A stretch of 64,000 nucleotides of DNA from CAZCTC01 sp964501335. Lineage in GTDB: Bacteria; Chloroflexota; Anaerolineae; B4-G1; SLSP01. Under the pieces are notes generated by a model. It saw only the letters and a program-made list of their open reading frames with translations. It was not told the origin of the DNA and did no database searches. A program made the position numbers and the translations under genes. Every line of letters starts with the position of its first letter. Positions within the stretch are counted from its first letter, which is position 1. The DNA lies in assembly GCA_964501335.1 (NCBI GenBank), contig CAZCTC010000015.1:72193-136192 (forward strand). Reading direction: 5' to 3'. Positions 27,129 through 35,404 of the stretch are shown in pieces.

Positions 27129-27174
27129 AATTTGTTTGGAAAGTTCTATTTCTTAATCCAGAAGGAGGATTTCG

Positions 27175-27861
27175 ATGAAAAAGTGGATGCTATGGTTGCT
27201 GGTGGTGGTGTTGTTGGCGGCTTCGCTCGCTTGCTCCGGCGGCACAACCCGCCCAACGGCCGAACCGACCGAAGAGGAACAGACCGAAGAGCCGATCGAT
27301 GATGAAGAGACGGAAGAACCGATTGATGATGAAGAAACGGAAGAACCCGTTTCGGTGGATGCCTTCACGGTCACGATCAATAATGAGAGTCCTGAGGCCA
27401 TCTGCAGTGTCTATATTTCCGGCTCCGACGATGACAGCTGGGGCGACAATCTGCTGAATGGTGAGATTGGCAGCGGCGATTCTGAATCGTTTGATGTCGA
27501 TGGCATCATTTCTGATGTGATGATCCAGAACTGCGACGACATTACGGTCGACACGGCCTGGGAACTCGCTGAAGACACCGAGGTGACCGTTGGTGGCGAG
27601 GGCATGACTGCGTTGCAGGTCTCGAATGAGTCCAGTACCGAAGTTTGCTATGTCTATTTCTCCGAATCCGGCAACGAGGACTGGGGAGATGACTGGCTGG
27701 GCAATAAGGAAAGCATTGCGGCCGAAGACGGTCAGCGGATTTTCTACATGGAACCCGGCACGTATGATCTGTTGGCCCAGGACTGTGACGGTGAGGATCT
27801 GGTCGAAGAACGCGACGTTGATCTGAGCAGCGATACGACCTGGACCATCTCCGACAACTAA
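27175..27861 (+). CDS. Acidic lipoprotein with two tandem domains
   Basis: A protein of 228 residues. A signal peptide ends in a lipobox (SLAC, Cys 20). A linker follows with an EEPIDDEETEEPIDDEETEEP repeat, then two related domains of about 75 residues. Both carry an N(E)S...(I/V)C.VY.S.S....WGD..L motif (starts near residues 69 and 144) and a D/Q-N/D-C-D element, so the gene arose by internal duplication. Function is unknown; the acidity may suit cation binding. Strong AGAAGGAGG ribosome site before ATG 27175, a possible structured leader, and a clear terminator after. Confidence 0.85.
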   Translation: MKKWMLWLLVVVLLAASLACSGGTTRPTAEPTEEEQTEEPIDDEETEEPIDDEETEEPVSVDAFTVTINNESPEAICSVYISGSDDDSWGDNLLNGEIGSGDSESFDVDGIISDVMIQNCDDITVDTAWELAEDTEVTVGGEGMTALQVSNESSTEVCYVYFSESGNEDWGDDWLGNKESIAAEDGQRIFYMEPGTYDLLAQDCDGEDLVEERDVDLSSDTTWTISDN

Positions 27862-27880
27862 GTTTTAACAGGTTGTGATT

Positions 27881-27917
27881 AAAAATCCGGCAGGGAGACC
27901 CCCCTGCCGGATTTTTT
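27881..27917 (+). terminator. Rho-independent terminator
   Basis: AAAAATCCGGCAGGG, short loop, complement and T6. Confidence 0.9.
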
Positions 27918-27926
27918 GTTTCCTCG

Positions 27927-27935
27927 TGGTATAAT
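27927..27935 (+). promoter_or_regulatory. Extended -10 promoter
   Basis: TGG-TATAAT just after the terminator and 40 nt before the EamA-like start. No -35 is evident, as expected of an extended -10. The same TGGTATAAT recurs at 41498-41506. Confidence 0.5.
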
Positions 27936-27975
27936 GCCCCCACACGACCCTTAAATTCTATCCAGGAGGATCTAC

Positions 27976-28416
27976 ATGAAGTTAAATCCGCAGTTGTTGG
28001 CTCTTTTCACGGCAATGGCCTGGGGGATTGGTGGTTATTTTGAGAAGAAAGGGCTTCATCTGGGAGGTTTTTCTCCGCAGTTGGGGATTACGATTCGCAC
28101 TTCCGTGGCTTTTTTGATTCTGGCGACGGTCAGTTTTTCCGAATGGAAGAATTTATTGACGACGGAAAATAAGATGTCGATTGTGATGATGGTGATCGGC
28201 GGCGGCGTGGTGGCCGGGGCCATTGGAATGCTCTGTTTTTATTCGGCATTGAAAGGTGCCGCTTCCCTTAATGAAGTGATGCCCATTGCATTTACTTCCC
28301 CATTCTTCGGCGCCGTGATTGGGCTGTTGATGGGTACGGAGAAGATGACGCCCCAACTGGGTTTTGGAATGTTGTTAACCATGGCGGGTATTGCTTTGGT
28401 TGCTACCGCGAAATAG
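27976..28416 (+). CDS. Half-size EamA-family membrane protein
   Basis: A protein of 146 residues with about five hydrophobic helices and one EamA repeat (FTAMAWGIGGYFEKKGL at the start; FYSALKGAASLNEVMPIAFTSPFFGAVIGLL near the end). Usual DMT exporters carry two such repeats in about 300 residues, so this one must dimerise or pair with another half-size protein if it transports. ATG 27976 follows AGGAGG. The flavodiiron gene begins 18 nt after its stop, suggesting co-transcription. Substrate unknown. Confidence 0.75.
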   Translation: MKLNPQLLALFTAMAWGIGGYFEKKGLHLGGFSPQLGITIRTSVAFLILATVSFSEWKNLLTTENKMSIVMMVIGGGVVAGAIGMLCFYSALKGAASLNEVMPIAFTSPFFGAVIGLLMGTEKMTPQLGFGMLLTMAGIALVATAK

Positions 28417-28434
28417 TTTTAAGGAGGAAATTCT

Positions 28435-29628
28435 ATGCCGGCAATTGAAGTTAAACCCGGGATTTATTGGATCGGTGTCAACGACCGTACGACGGATTTG
28501 TTTGAGGGATTGTGGCCGATCACCCGGGAGGGAGTTTCTTACAACGCTTATGTGATCAATGACGAAAAGAAGGTCCTGGTCGATCTGGCGAAAGATATCA
28601 AGCTGGATGAGCTTTTCTCTCAGATCAGCCAGGTTTTTGATCCCACAACGTTGGATTACATCATCATCAATCATATGGAACCCGATCATACCGGCGTGCT
28701 GCGGATGATTCGCCGCCTGGCCCCCAAAGCGACGATTTTGGGTTCTAAGAAGGCCCTGGAAATGATGTCCGCCTATTATCAGATTACAGATAATGTGCGG
28801 GCTGTGAATGACGGGGAGACGCTGGAGCTGGGTTCGCATACCTTACAGTTTTTCTCCACGCCTTTCGTCCACTGGCCTGAGACGATGATGACGTATGAGC
28901 TGACGCAGAAGGTGCTTTTTCCCTGCGACGGTTTCGGCGGCTATGGAGCGTTGGGTGGGGCTATTTTCGACGATCAGTATGAAGATCTTTCTTTTTATGA
29001 GAAGGAAGCGCTGCGCTACTATGTGAATATCGTGGCGCTCTATCCCAAGCCGGTCTTAAAGGCGTTGGATCGTCTGAAGGATGTGCAGGTGGATGTGGTG
29101 GCCCCTTCTCACGGCCTGATCTGGCGGAGCAATCCTTCGCGGATCATCGAACTTTACCGTACCTGGGCCGGGCTGGCCGGAACTCCTGGTAACGCGGGGG
29201 TGACGCTGCTTTTCGGCACGATGTACGGCAATACCGAGCAGATGGCCGAAGCGGTGGCGCAGGGCGTTTCGCGGGCCGGGTTGCCGATTGAGATGTTCGA
29301 TGTGCGGCATATCCATTCCAGCTATATTTTGCCGTTGCTCTACAGCCGGCGCGGGGTTTTGGTGGGAGCGCCGACCTACGAGGGCGGTCTTTTTCCGCCG
29401 ATGGTCGATATGTTGCATATGGCCGAGCATAAGCGGATTTTCGGCCGTAAAGCCGCTTATTTCGGCAGTTTCGGTTGGAGCGGTGGCGCCCGCCGGGATT
29501 TTGCCAAATTGACCGAAGCTTTGCAGTGGGAATCGACGGAAGTCTGGGAGTTCCACGGCGGTGTGACGCCGGAGAATCTCCGGGCAGGCGAGGAATTCGG
29601 GTATCGCTTCGCGCAGTTGTTGAAGTAA
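28435..29628 (+). CDS. fprA: A-type flavodiiron protein (FprA)
   Basis: A 397-residue cytoplasmic flavoprotein that reduces O2 to water and/or NO to N2O, protecting anaerobic metabolism. The metallo-beta-lactamase-like domain (about 1-245) has a complete diiron set: His80, Glu82, Asp84 and His85 in NHMEPDHTG, His146 in PFVHWPE, Asp165 in CDGFGGYG and His226 in APSHGLIW. The flavodoxin domain (about 255-397) has the FMN phosphate loop FGTMYGNTEQM. There is no rubredoxin or reductase extension, so an external electron donor is needed; none is adjacent. Good AAGGAGG site. Confidence 0.94.
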   Translation: MPAIEVKPGIYWIGVNDRTTDLFEGLWPITREGVSYNAYVINDEKKVLVDLAKDIKLDELFSQISQVFDPTTLDYIIINHMEPDHTGVLRMIRRLAPKATILGSKKALEMMSAYYQITDNVRAVNDGETLELGSHTLQFFSTPFVHWPETMMTYELTQKVLFPCDGFGGYGALGGAIFDDQYEDLSFYEKEALRYYVNIVALYPKPVLKALDRLKDVQVDVVAPSHGLIWRSNPSRIIELYRTWAGLAGTPGNAGVTLLFGTMYGNTEQMAEAVAQGVSRAGLPIEMFDVRHIHSSYILPLLYSRRGVLVGAPTYEGGLFPPMVDMLHMAEHKRIFGRKAAYFGSFGWSGGARRDFAKLTEALQWESTEVWEFHGGVTPENLRAGEEFGYRFAQLLK

Positions 29629-29646
29629 ATTTTCTTTTGTTTTTTA

Positions 29647-29689
29647 CATTGGGGGCGCGTCCTGTCAGGGCGCGCCCCCAATGTTTTTA
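29647..29689 (+). terminator. Rho-independent terminator of fprA
   Basis: ACATTGGGGGCGCG, loop, its complement CGCGCCCCCAATGT and a T-run. Confidence 0.85.
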
Positions 29690-29698
29690 ATACTTTTC

Positions 29699-29840
29699 AA
29701 CATGTGCGGTTAGTCTGGAAAAAAGTCCATATTTTCGGCGGCTTTCTGAAGCCGCCGAAAATATGAATAAAAATAACTCTCTCCCTCTGCTTCGCACAGC
29801 GCGTCGCTTTTTATACGGGAAGCGCCTGTTGCGGGATGCA
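29699..29840 (+). repeat. MITE-like repeat, copy 5
   Basis: Left end ACATGTGCGGTTAG; hairpin CATATTTTCGGCGG...CCGCCGAAAATATG at 29729-29766; conserved right arm ending in GCGGGATGC. Between convergent genes. Confidence 0.8.
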
Positions 29841-29871
29841 AAAAACGGCCGTTGGCCAACCTGAGGGATTT

Positions 29872-30285
29872 TTAGCGATCCCGACGGGGGTAATCGGTCG
29901 GCGGCAGGCTTGCCGGCAGGTTGAATCCCAACCGGGCCAGAATCCAGGCCACTGTTAAGGTGGGGATCATTTGAGTCCCCGGAATCAATCCTTCAATGGC
30001 GGTTACCATTCGCAGTGATTGCAATCCCAGACTGCTGAGCAAGATCCAGGTGAAGGGAGTTGCCAGAATATCCAGTCCAAAATCCAGGAGATCCAGGATG
30101 ATGACCAGATAGAGCGGTACGTGGCGCAGGGTAGTGAAGAAGTCGGCATTGGGGGGGACCTTGAGGTTGCGCAGGTGGCGATAGGTAATGATGAGCAAGC
30201 CAATGGCCAGGATCAGGCTGAGACCCATGGCGCCCAGCAGGATTTGAAAGAAGAGAGCCCAATCGAACCCCGAATTGGGTGTCAT
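29872..30285 (-). CDS. Small membrane protein, 137 residues
   Basis: Start ATG at 30285 with AAGGAG seven nt upstream; longer frames run into a repeat and are excluded. The first helix is WALFFQILLGAMGLSLILAIGLLIITY; two further hydrophobic segments (VPLYLVIILDLLDFGLDILATPFTWILLSSLGL and a C-terminal one near MIPTLTVAWILARLGF) follow. It ends in a short charged tail. No recognised family. It may have been transcribed alone; flanking repeats lie on both sides. Confidence 0.65.
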   Translation of the reverse strand: MTPNSGFDWALFFQILLGAMGLSLILAIGLLIITYRHLRNLKVPPNADFFTTLRHVPLYLVIILDLLDFGLDILATPFTWILLSSLGLQSLRMVTAIEGLIPGTQMIPTLTVAWILARLGFNLPASLPPTDYPRRDR

Positions 30286-30316
30286 ATTTTTCTCCTTAGC
30301 TGTGTCGTTGGTTTTT

Positions 30317-30512
30317 AGCATCCCGCAAAAGGTTTTTGTTTCGGCTCGAAGCGTCGTGATGGAGGGGGTAGGAGAGTTTTTTGTGTTTTCGCGGGCTTCA
30401 AAAAGCCCGCGAAAACATGGATTTTTTCTGTGTCCTCGGCGCCTTTGCGGTGAAATTTGAGTGAATTATGCGATGCTGAGGTTTTTCTTTTTTCAGGCTA
30501 ATCGTACCGGTT
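30317..30512 (-). repeat. MITE-like repeat, copy 6, interrupted
   Basis: Inverted orientation. AGCATCCCGCAAAAGG at the left, hairpin 30384-30417, then about 65 nt of unrelated sequence with a CTGTGTCCTCGGCGCCTTTG run, then the expected distal arm (TTCAGGCTAATCGTACCGG). Confidence 0.7.
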
Positions 30513-30518
30513 GTTATT

Positions 30519-32186
30519 TTATCCGGAGATACGGCGGCGGGCCAGCGGGAGGGCCTGGGCTATATCGCCGGCGGCGATGCCGGCGGTTCCCAGGTCATGG
30601 CGGACGATCTCTCCGGCCAGGGCGTGCAGATAGGCACCCGCAACGGCGGCCTGATAGGGTGGCAATCCCTGTGCCCGTAAGGCGGTGATGGTGCCGGCCA
30701 GGACATCCCCGGTGCCCCCGGAGGCCAGGCCGGGATTGGCAAAGGGCAGGATGGCGGTGCGGCCGTCGGGGGCGGCAATGACGGTATAGGCCCCTTTCAG
30801 CACGATGATTTGTCCCCAGGCGGCGGCTTGCGTGCGGGCGGTTTCTACCCGCCGGTTCTGGATTTCAGCCCGTTCGCAGTGACAGAGGCGGGCCATTTCT
30901 CCTGGATGGGGGGTGAGGATGCTGCCCGGCGGCAGCATTTTCGGCCCTTCGGGTAACTGGCTGAGCAGATTCAGGCCGTCGGCGTCGATGATCAGGGGCG
31001 GCAGGGGGGCGTGGGAAGCCGGGGCGGCCATGCCGTTGGCGGGAGTGGTGAGGAAGCCGATTCCCCGTCGCTCGGTGCGCAGCCCCAACAGGGCGCTGAA
31101 GAAGGCAAAGGTTTCAGTCGCCTGGCCCAGGCCCGGTCCGATGAGCAGGGCGTCGATGTGGTGCAACCCTTCCCGCAGGAGCGGCACGGCATCGGCGGTG
31201 AGCGAGCCCAGTGAGTGGGGCAGCAGGAGATAGGTGGCTTCCGGTACGGCGGGAGCGACGAGCGGTTGGATCGAGCCGGCGATGCCCAGGGTGACGAGGC
31301 CGGCTCCGGCCCGGACGGTGGCGAGGGCGGCCAGGGCGGCGGCGCCGGTGTAATTGGTCGAGCCGGCGACAACCATGGCGTGGCCGAAGGTCCCTTTGTG
31401 AGAATCGAGCGGCCGGGGAGGCAGCCAGGCCCGTACCATTTCCGGGGTGACGACTTCGGGGCCGGACGGCTCCGGGCCGACTCCTTCGGGAATGCCGATG
31501 TTGCAGACGATCAGTTCACCGGCGGCGGCCGCCGCCGGGGTTTTGAAATGGCCGGTTTTCGGCGCGGCAAAGGTGATGGTGAAGGCGGCCGGGAGGGCTA
31601 AGGGATCGAGAGCACCGGAATCGAAATCCATTCCGCTGGGGCCGTCGACGGCGACGATGCAGCTGCGGGGGATGATCGGTTCCGGCAGGCCGGTGAGGGA
31701 AAGCGGCTGGTCGTTGTTGCGTGGGCGCAGGGCTTCCTGGACCCGGGTGAGGATCTGGGCCACAGCTCCCTGGAGCGGTAGCGTGGTTCCGGTTCCCAGC
31801 AGGGCATCGACGATGATCTCGGCCTGGGAGGCCAGGCGACGCAGCTCGGTGCCTTCGGGATCTCCTTCGGCGATGAGTACGGTCAGCCCTTTCTCGGTGG
31901 CTTTCTGGAAGACGGGGTCTTCGCGCGGGTCGCGGGGCCGGGAAAGATAGGCCGTGACGGTAGCTCCGGCATCCATCAGATAGCGACCCGCTACGAGGCC
32001 GTCTCCCCCGTTGTTGCCGGGACCGACCAAAACGAGGATGCGCTTGCCTTTGATGTTGGAGAGGCGTTTGAGGATGGTGCGGGCGACTCCCTGGCCGGTC
32101 AGTTCCATCATGCGGGCGTAACTGTGGCCGGCGGCATCGGCGGCAGCTTCAAGGGCTTTCATTTCGGCGACTGAAAGAAGACGCAT
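30519..32186 (-). CDS. nnr: Bifunctional NAD(P)H-hydrate epimerase / dehydratase
   Basis: A 555-residue repair enzyme for damaged NADH and NADPH. The N-terminal YjeF_N epimerase (about 1-215) has GPGNNGGDGLVAGRYL and VDGPSGMDFDSG. The C-terminal ribokinase-like ADP/ATP-dependent dehydratase (about 235-555) has KGTFGHAMVVAGS, IDADGLNLLS, LTPHPGEMARL, VLKGAYTVIA and GGTGDVLAGTITA, the nucleotide and hydrate binding motifs. Full length compared with fused bacterial homologues. ATG at 32186 with a GGAGGTAAT site. It appears monocistronic between two repeat-filled spacers. Confidence 0.95.
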   Translation of the reverse strand: MRLLSVAEMKALEAAADAAGHSYARMMELTGQGVARTILKRLSNIKGKRILVLVGPGNNGGDGLVAGRYLMDAGATVTAYLSRPRDPREDPVFQKATEKGLTVLIAEGDPEGTELRRLASQAEIIVDALLGTGTTLPLQGAVAQILTRVQEALRPRNNDQPLSLTGLPEPIIPRSCIVAVDGPSGMDFDSGALDPLALPAAFTITFAAPKTGHFKTPAAAAAGELIVCNIGIPEGVGPEPSGPEVVTPEMVRAWLPPRPLDSHKGTFGHAMVVAGSTNYTGAAALAALATVRAGAGLVTLGIAGSIQPLVAPAVPEATYLLLPHSLGSLTADAVPLLREGLHHIDALLIGPGLGQATETFAFFSALLGLRTERRGIGFLTTPANGMAAPASHAPLPPLIIDADGLNLLSQLPEGPKMLPPGSILTPHPGEMARLCHCERAEIQNRRVETARTQAAAWGQIIVLKGAYTVIAAPDGRTAILPFANPGLASGGTGDVLAGTITALRAQGLPPYQAAVAGAYLHALAGEIVRHDLGTAGIAAGDIAQALPLARRRISG

Positions 32187-32389
32187 ATTACCTCCTGAGG
32201 TATTCAGAGAGAAAATTCACCACAGAGTCACAGAGAGCACAGAGAAGAGGAAGAGTTTTCTAATTTTTCTCTGCGTCGATGTGCAATATCTTCGGTCGGC
32301 GGTGAGTTTGTCCGGGGTGGTTTCCTGGGATTTCATCCCAGGCTTACATAAACCGCCCTTTCAGGGCTTAAGAAGGCGCCTGCTAATGC

Positions 32390-32510
32390 AATGTGCAAAA
32401 AAACCTATGTTTTCGTGCGCATTCTGATGCGCACGAAAACATGAACAAAAAACTCTTCCCCCATCTCGCGCGGCGGAGATTACGGAAAAAGGATCAAGTG
32501 CGGGATGCTC
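32390..32510 (+). repeat. MITE-like repeat, copy 7
   Basis: Hairpin ATGTTTTCGTGCGCA...TGCGCACGAAAACAT at 32407-32442, followed by the conserved arm (CTCTTCCCCCATC...GCGGGATGC). Confidence 0.8.
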
Positions 32511-32760
32511 CAAGGCCCAGGCCTATTTTCAAGACAGAAGGCCATGCCGGGGGCGGCACCCCCATCTAAAACGTGAAACGTGATGGGGAATTCGCGCCTC
32601 GCCGGGACAGTTCTGGAAAAGGGCCAGGTACGGGATGCTTCAAGGCCCAGGCCTATTTTCAAAACAGAAGGCCATGCCGGGGGCGGCACCCCCATCTAAA
32701 ACGTGAAACGTGATGGGGAATTCGCGCCTCGCCGGGACAGTTCTGGAAAAGGGCCAGGTT
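32501..32760. repeat. 130-bp tandem duplication
   Basis: 32501-32630 and 32631-32760 are nearly identical with very few substitutions. Each contains GGGGGCGGCACCCCC and AAAACGTGAAACGTGATGGGG and ends in a CTGGAAAAGGGCCAGG segment like the left end of the MITE family. Confidence 0.9.
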
Positions 32761-32890
32761 TTCGTGCGCATTCTGATGCGCACGAAAACATAAACAAAAA
32801 ACTTTCTCCCTCCATCCAGCGCGGCGTATCTTACGGGAAAAGTACTATTTGCGGGACGCTACAAGGCTGGGCTATTTTCAGGACAGGACA
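32733..32890 (+). repeat. MITE-like repeat, copy 8, overlapping the proS 3' end
   Basis: Hairpin GTTTTCGTGCGCA...TGCGCACGAAAAC at 32758-32789. Its right arm (GGGACGCTACAAGG...TATTTTCAGGACAG) contains the proS stop and final codons. Confidence 0.8.
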
Positions 32891-34610
32891 GATCCTTTAA
32901 TATTTGCTGGACGGCTTCGGGGACGGCCTCGGGGGCGACGTAGCTGCTTTCGGTGCTGTCGCGCCGTTTTATTTCTACTCCACCTCGTTGCAGCGCGCGG
33001 TCGCTGACGGTGAGGCGGAGCGGCAGTCCGATCAGGTCGGCGTCGTTGAATTTCACGCCGGCGCTTTCATTGCGATCGTCGTAGAGCGGTTCCAGCCCGG
33101 CCTGGCGCAGCGCGGTTTCCAGCTGACCGGCCAGCTGGCCGGCATTGGTTCCCGGACTGCCCAACTGGACCAGGTGAACCGGGTAGGGGGCCACGGAGGG
33201 CGGCAGGATGAGTCCCCGGTCGTCGTGGTGTTCTTCAGCGATGCAGGCCAGCAACCGGCCGACGCCGATCCCATAGGAACCCATGACAATGGGGCGGGTG
33301 CGGCCGTCGCGGTCCAGGTAGAGGGCGCCGACGGCTTCGCTGTAGCGGGTTCCCAGTTTGAAGATATTGCCCACTTCCACCCCGCGGCTCTGATCCATGG
33401 GGGTGCCACAGTGAGGGCAGAGGGAACCGGCTTCGGCCGAGGCGATATCGACCACTTTTTCGGCGGTGAAATCACGCCCGTAATTGACGTTGCGCAGGTG
33501 ATAACCCTCTTCGTTGGCTCCGGCTACCAGATTGGGGCTGAGCGGGATCAGATCGTCGACGATGACGCGGGCTCCGCGGACCCCTATCGGCGAGGCGTAA
33601 CCGGGGACGGCTCCCACGGCTTGGATCTCTTCCTCGCGGGCCGGGCGCAGATCCCGGGCGCCGACCGCGTTGGCCAGTTTGGTCTCATTGACTTCCATGT
33701 CGCCTCGGATGACGGCAAAGATCAGCTCTTCGCGGGGAGCTTCGGTGGTGCCCGTGGCGGCCATCAGGAAGACGGCTTTAGCGGTCTGGGATTTGGCGAC
33801 GCCCAGCAGTTGAGCCAGCTCTTCGATCGTTTTGGTTTCAGGGGTGGCGATTTTTTCAATGGGCCGGAGTGTTTCTTCGGGAGGAGCCGGCTTGCGGAAG
33901 CGGGCTACCTGCCGGTTGGCTTTGTGGCCGCACTGTGGACAGAGCAGCAGAGTGTCCTCGCCGATGGGCGTGAGGTACATGTATTCGTGAGCCAGCGAAC
34001 CGCCCATCATTCCTACATCCGAGCCGACGGCGATGACCGGCAGGCCGCAGCGCCGGAAGATGTTGAAGTAGGCCTGGTAGTGGGCCTGGTATTGTTGATC
34101 CAGACCGGCTTCGTCGGCATCCAGGCTGTAGCTGTCGAGCATGGTGAATTCGCGTACCCGGATCAGACCGGCGCGGGGCCGGGGATCGTCGCGCCATTTG
34201 GTCTGGATGTGGTAGATCAACTGCGGCAACTGGCGATAGGAGTGGATCTCCCGGTGAGCCAGTTCGGCGGCGATCTCTTCGTGGGTCATGGCCAGGGCGA
34301 GATCGCGGCCGACGCGGTCCTGGAAGCGGCCCATTTCGGCGCCGATCTGTGTCCAGCGGCCGGTGGCCTTCCAGAGTTCGGCCGGATGAATGACGGGCAT
34401 AGTCAATTCCTGGCCGCCGATGGCGTCGATCTCTTCGCGCAGGATGGCTTCGATGCGGTTGAAGGCGCGGCGGGCCAGCGGCAGGTAACTGAAGATTCCG
34501 GCGCCGATCTGCCGAATGTAGCCGGCGCGCACCAGCCATTGATGGCTGGCGACTTCGGCTTCGGAGGGGGGTTCGCGGAGAGTTTGACCGAAAAGGTGAC
34601 TCATGCGCAT
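32859..34610 (-). CDS. proS: Prolyl-tRNA synthetase, bacterial type with editing domain
   Basis: A 583-residue class II synthetase that charges tRNA-Pro. Motif 1/2 regions: GIFSYLPLARRAFNRIEAILREEID, ELTMPVIHPAELW, and DPRPRAGLIRVREFTMLDSYS. The editing (INS) domain lies between about 220 and 390, with CPQCGHKANRQ and a second CPHCGTPMD motif that suggests metal sites. Motif 3 GSYGIGVGRLLACIAEEHHDD and a C-terminal anticodon-binding domain (LYDDRNESAGVKFNDADLIG) follow. ATG at 34610 with GAGGAG seven nt upstream. The last residues (CPENSPAL) and the stop are encoded within a dispersed repeat. Confidence 0.96.
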   Translation of the reverse strand: MRMSHLFGQTLREPPSEAEVASHQWLVRAGYIRQIGAGIFSYLPLARRAFNRIEAILREEIDAIGGQELTMPVIHPAELWKATGRWTQIGAEMGRFQDRVGRDLALAMTHEEIAAELAHREIHSYRQLPQLIYHIQTKWRDDPRPRAGLIRVREFTMLDSYSLDADEAGLDQQYQAHYQAYFNIFRRCGLPVIAVGSDVGMMGGSLAHEYMYLTPIGEDTLLLCPQCGHKANRQVARFRKPAPPEETLRPIEKIATPETKTIEELAQLLGVAKSQTAKAVFLMAATGTTEAPREELIFAVIRGDMEVNETKLANAVGARDLRPAREEEIQAVGAVPGYASPIGVRGARVIVDDLIPLSPNLVAGANEEGYHLRNVNYGRDFTAEKVVDIASAEAGSLCPHCGTPMDQSRGVEVGNIFKLGTRYSEAVGALYLDRDGRTRPIVMGSYGIGVGRLLACIAEEHHDDRGLILPPSVAPYPVHLVQLGSPGTNAGQLAGQLETALRQAGLEPLYDDRNESAGVKFNDADLIGLPLRLTVSDRALQRGGVEIKRRDSTESSYVAPEAVPEAVQQILKDLSCPENSPAL

Positions 34611-34674
34611 AAGCGATCTCCTCAATGGGGAAAAATTATATGGGGGATTTTCACTGCGGTTGGCAGATTTCCAG

Positions 34675-34855
34675 GTATCCGTGGTTGCCAAATAAGATTG
34701 CCGAAAGGCGCCTTTTAATTCCCCCTATCCCCCCTTCTTCCCCCGCTTGCGGGGGGAGAAGGGGTTAGGGGGGATATGAGGGGGAGAAAAAACATTTTTG
34801 GCACGCTTTTTTGCGATAAAAATTTGTCCATGGTTCTACCCCACGGCAGGTCCGC
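34675..34855. repeat. Dispersed repeat with CCCCCT/AGGGGG hairpin, copy 1
   Basis: Starts TCCGTGGTTGCCAAATAA and runs through TTTTTAATTCCCCCT-like and GGGGGGATATGAGGGGGAG segments to GGCACGCTTTTTTGCGATAA. A second copy lies at 40155-40430. The inner C-rich and G-rich runs can pair into a stem. It lies between mogA and proS. Confidence 0.75.
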
Positions 34856-34876
34856 AGCGAAAATCCCTTTTTAATT

Positions 34877-35401
34877 TCAGGCGGAATGCGGTTTAAAGGC
34901 GTGACCGGCTTCGGCCTCGGGATCGCCCCGCAGCAGGGCGACGGCATGTGGCAAGGCCGGCAGGATGACCCGCAGATTTTCGGTGGCTCCGCGTGGACTG
35001 CCCGGCAGATTGATGATGAGCGTCGTGCCGCGAATCCCGCAGACCGCCCGGGAGAGCATGGCGTGGGGGCTGATTTGCAGGGAAGTGGCGCGCATGGCTT
35101 CGGCCAGGCCCGGAGCCTCGCGATCGATTACGTCGCGGGTGGCTTCGGGAGTCAGATCGCTGGGGGTGAAGCCGGTGCCGCCGGTGATCAGGATCAGGTC
35201 GATCTGGCCGGAATCGGCCCAGGCGCGCAATTGTTCGGCCATGCGGGCCCGGTCGTCGGGCAGGATCGCCATGGCGCTGATTTCTGCGGTCAGGGTTTGT
35301 TGGACCAGCTCCCGCAGGGCGGGGCCGCTGCGATCTTCATAAATTCCGGCGGCGGCGCGCGTGCTGGCGGTCAGGATGGCCACGCGAATCGATTCGCTCA
35401 T
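34877..35401 (-). CDS. mog: Molybdopterin adenylyltransferase, MogA/MoaB type
   Basis: A 174-residue MoCF-fold protein that adenylylates molybdopterin before molybdate insertion. Motifs: VAILTASTRAAAGIYEDRSG at the N-terminus, LILITGGTGFTPSDLTPEA (binding loop) and the LPGSPRGATENL loop. Length fits single-domain MogA or MoaB. It starts 3 nt after the PHP-AlbA gene's stop, so it is the last gene of the lon cluster. Other molybdenum cofactor genes are not in the window. MogA and MoaB are hard to separate by eye. Confidence 0.88.
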   Translation of the reverse strand: MSESIRVAILTASTRAAAGIYEDRSGPALRELVQQTLTAEISAMAILPDDRARMAEQLRAWADSGQIDLILITGGTGFTPSDLTPEATRDVIDREAPGLAEAMRATSLQISPHAMLSRAVCGIRGTTLIINLPGSPRGATENLRVILPALPHAVALLRGDPEAEAGHAFKPHSA

Positions 35402-35404
35402 CGG

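Larger units (their letters stand above)
32187..32858. repeat. 672-bp gene-free spacer with several repeats
   Basis: Contents in order: a TTCACCACAGAGTCACAGAG run (about 32217), of a kind I recall from other environmental genomes; a small hairpin (CCTGGGATTTCATCCCAGG near 32326); MITE-like copy 7; a 130-bp tandem duplication (32501-32760); and MITE-like copy 8. No coding potential is convincing. Confidence 0.8.

Noticed and set aside
32904..34718. A 604-codon plus-strand frame antisense to proS
   Set aside because: The opposite strand encodes a complete prolyl-tRNA synthetase; the translation has no recognisable motif.
34611..34876. T-box leader before proS
   Set aside because: No TGGNACCGCG-type T-box sequence or specifier stem is visible in the upstream region; only the dispersed repeat is there.
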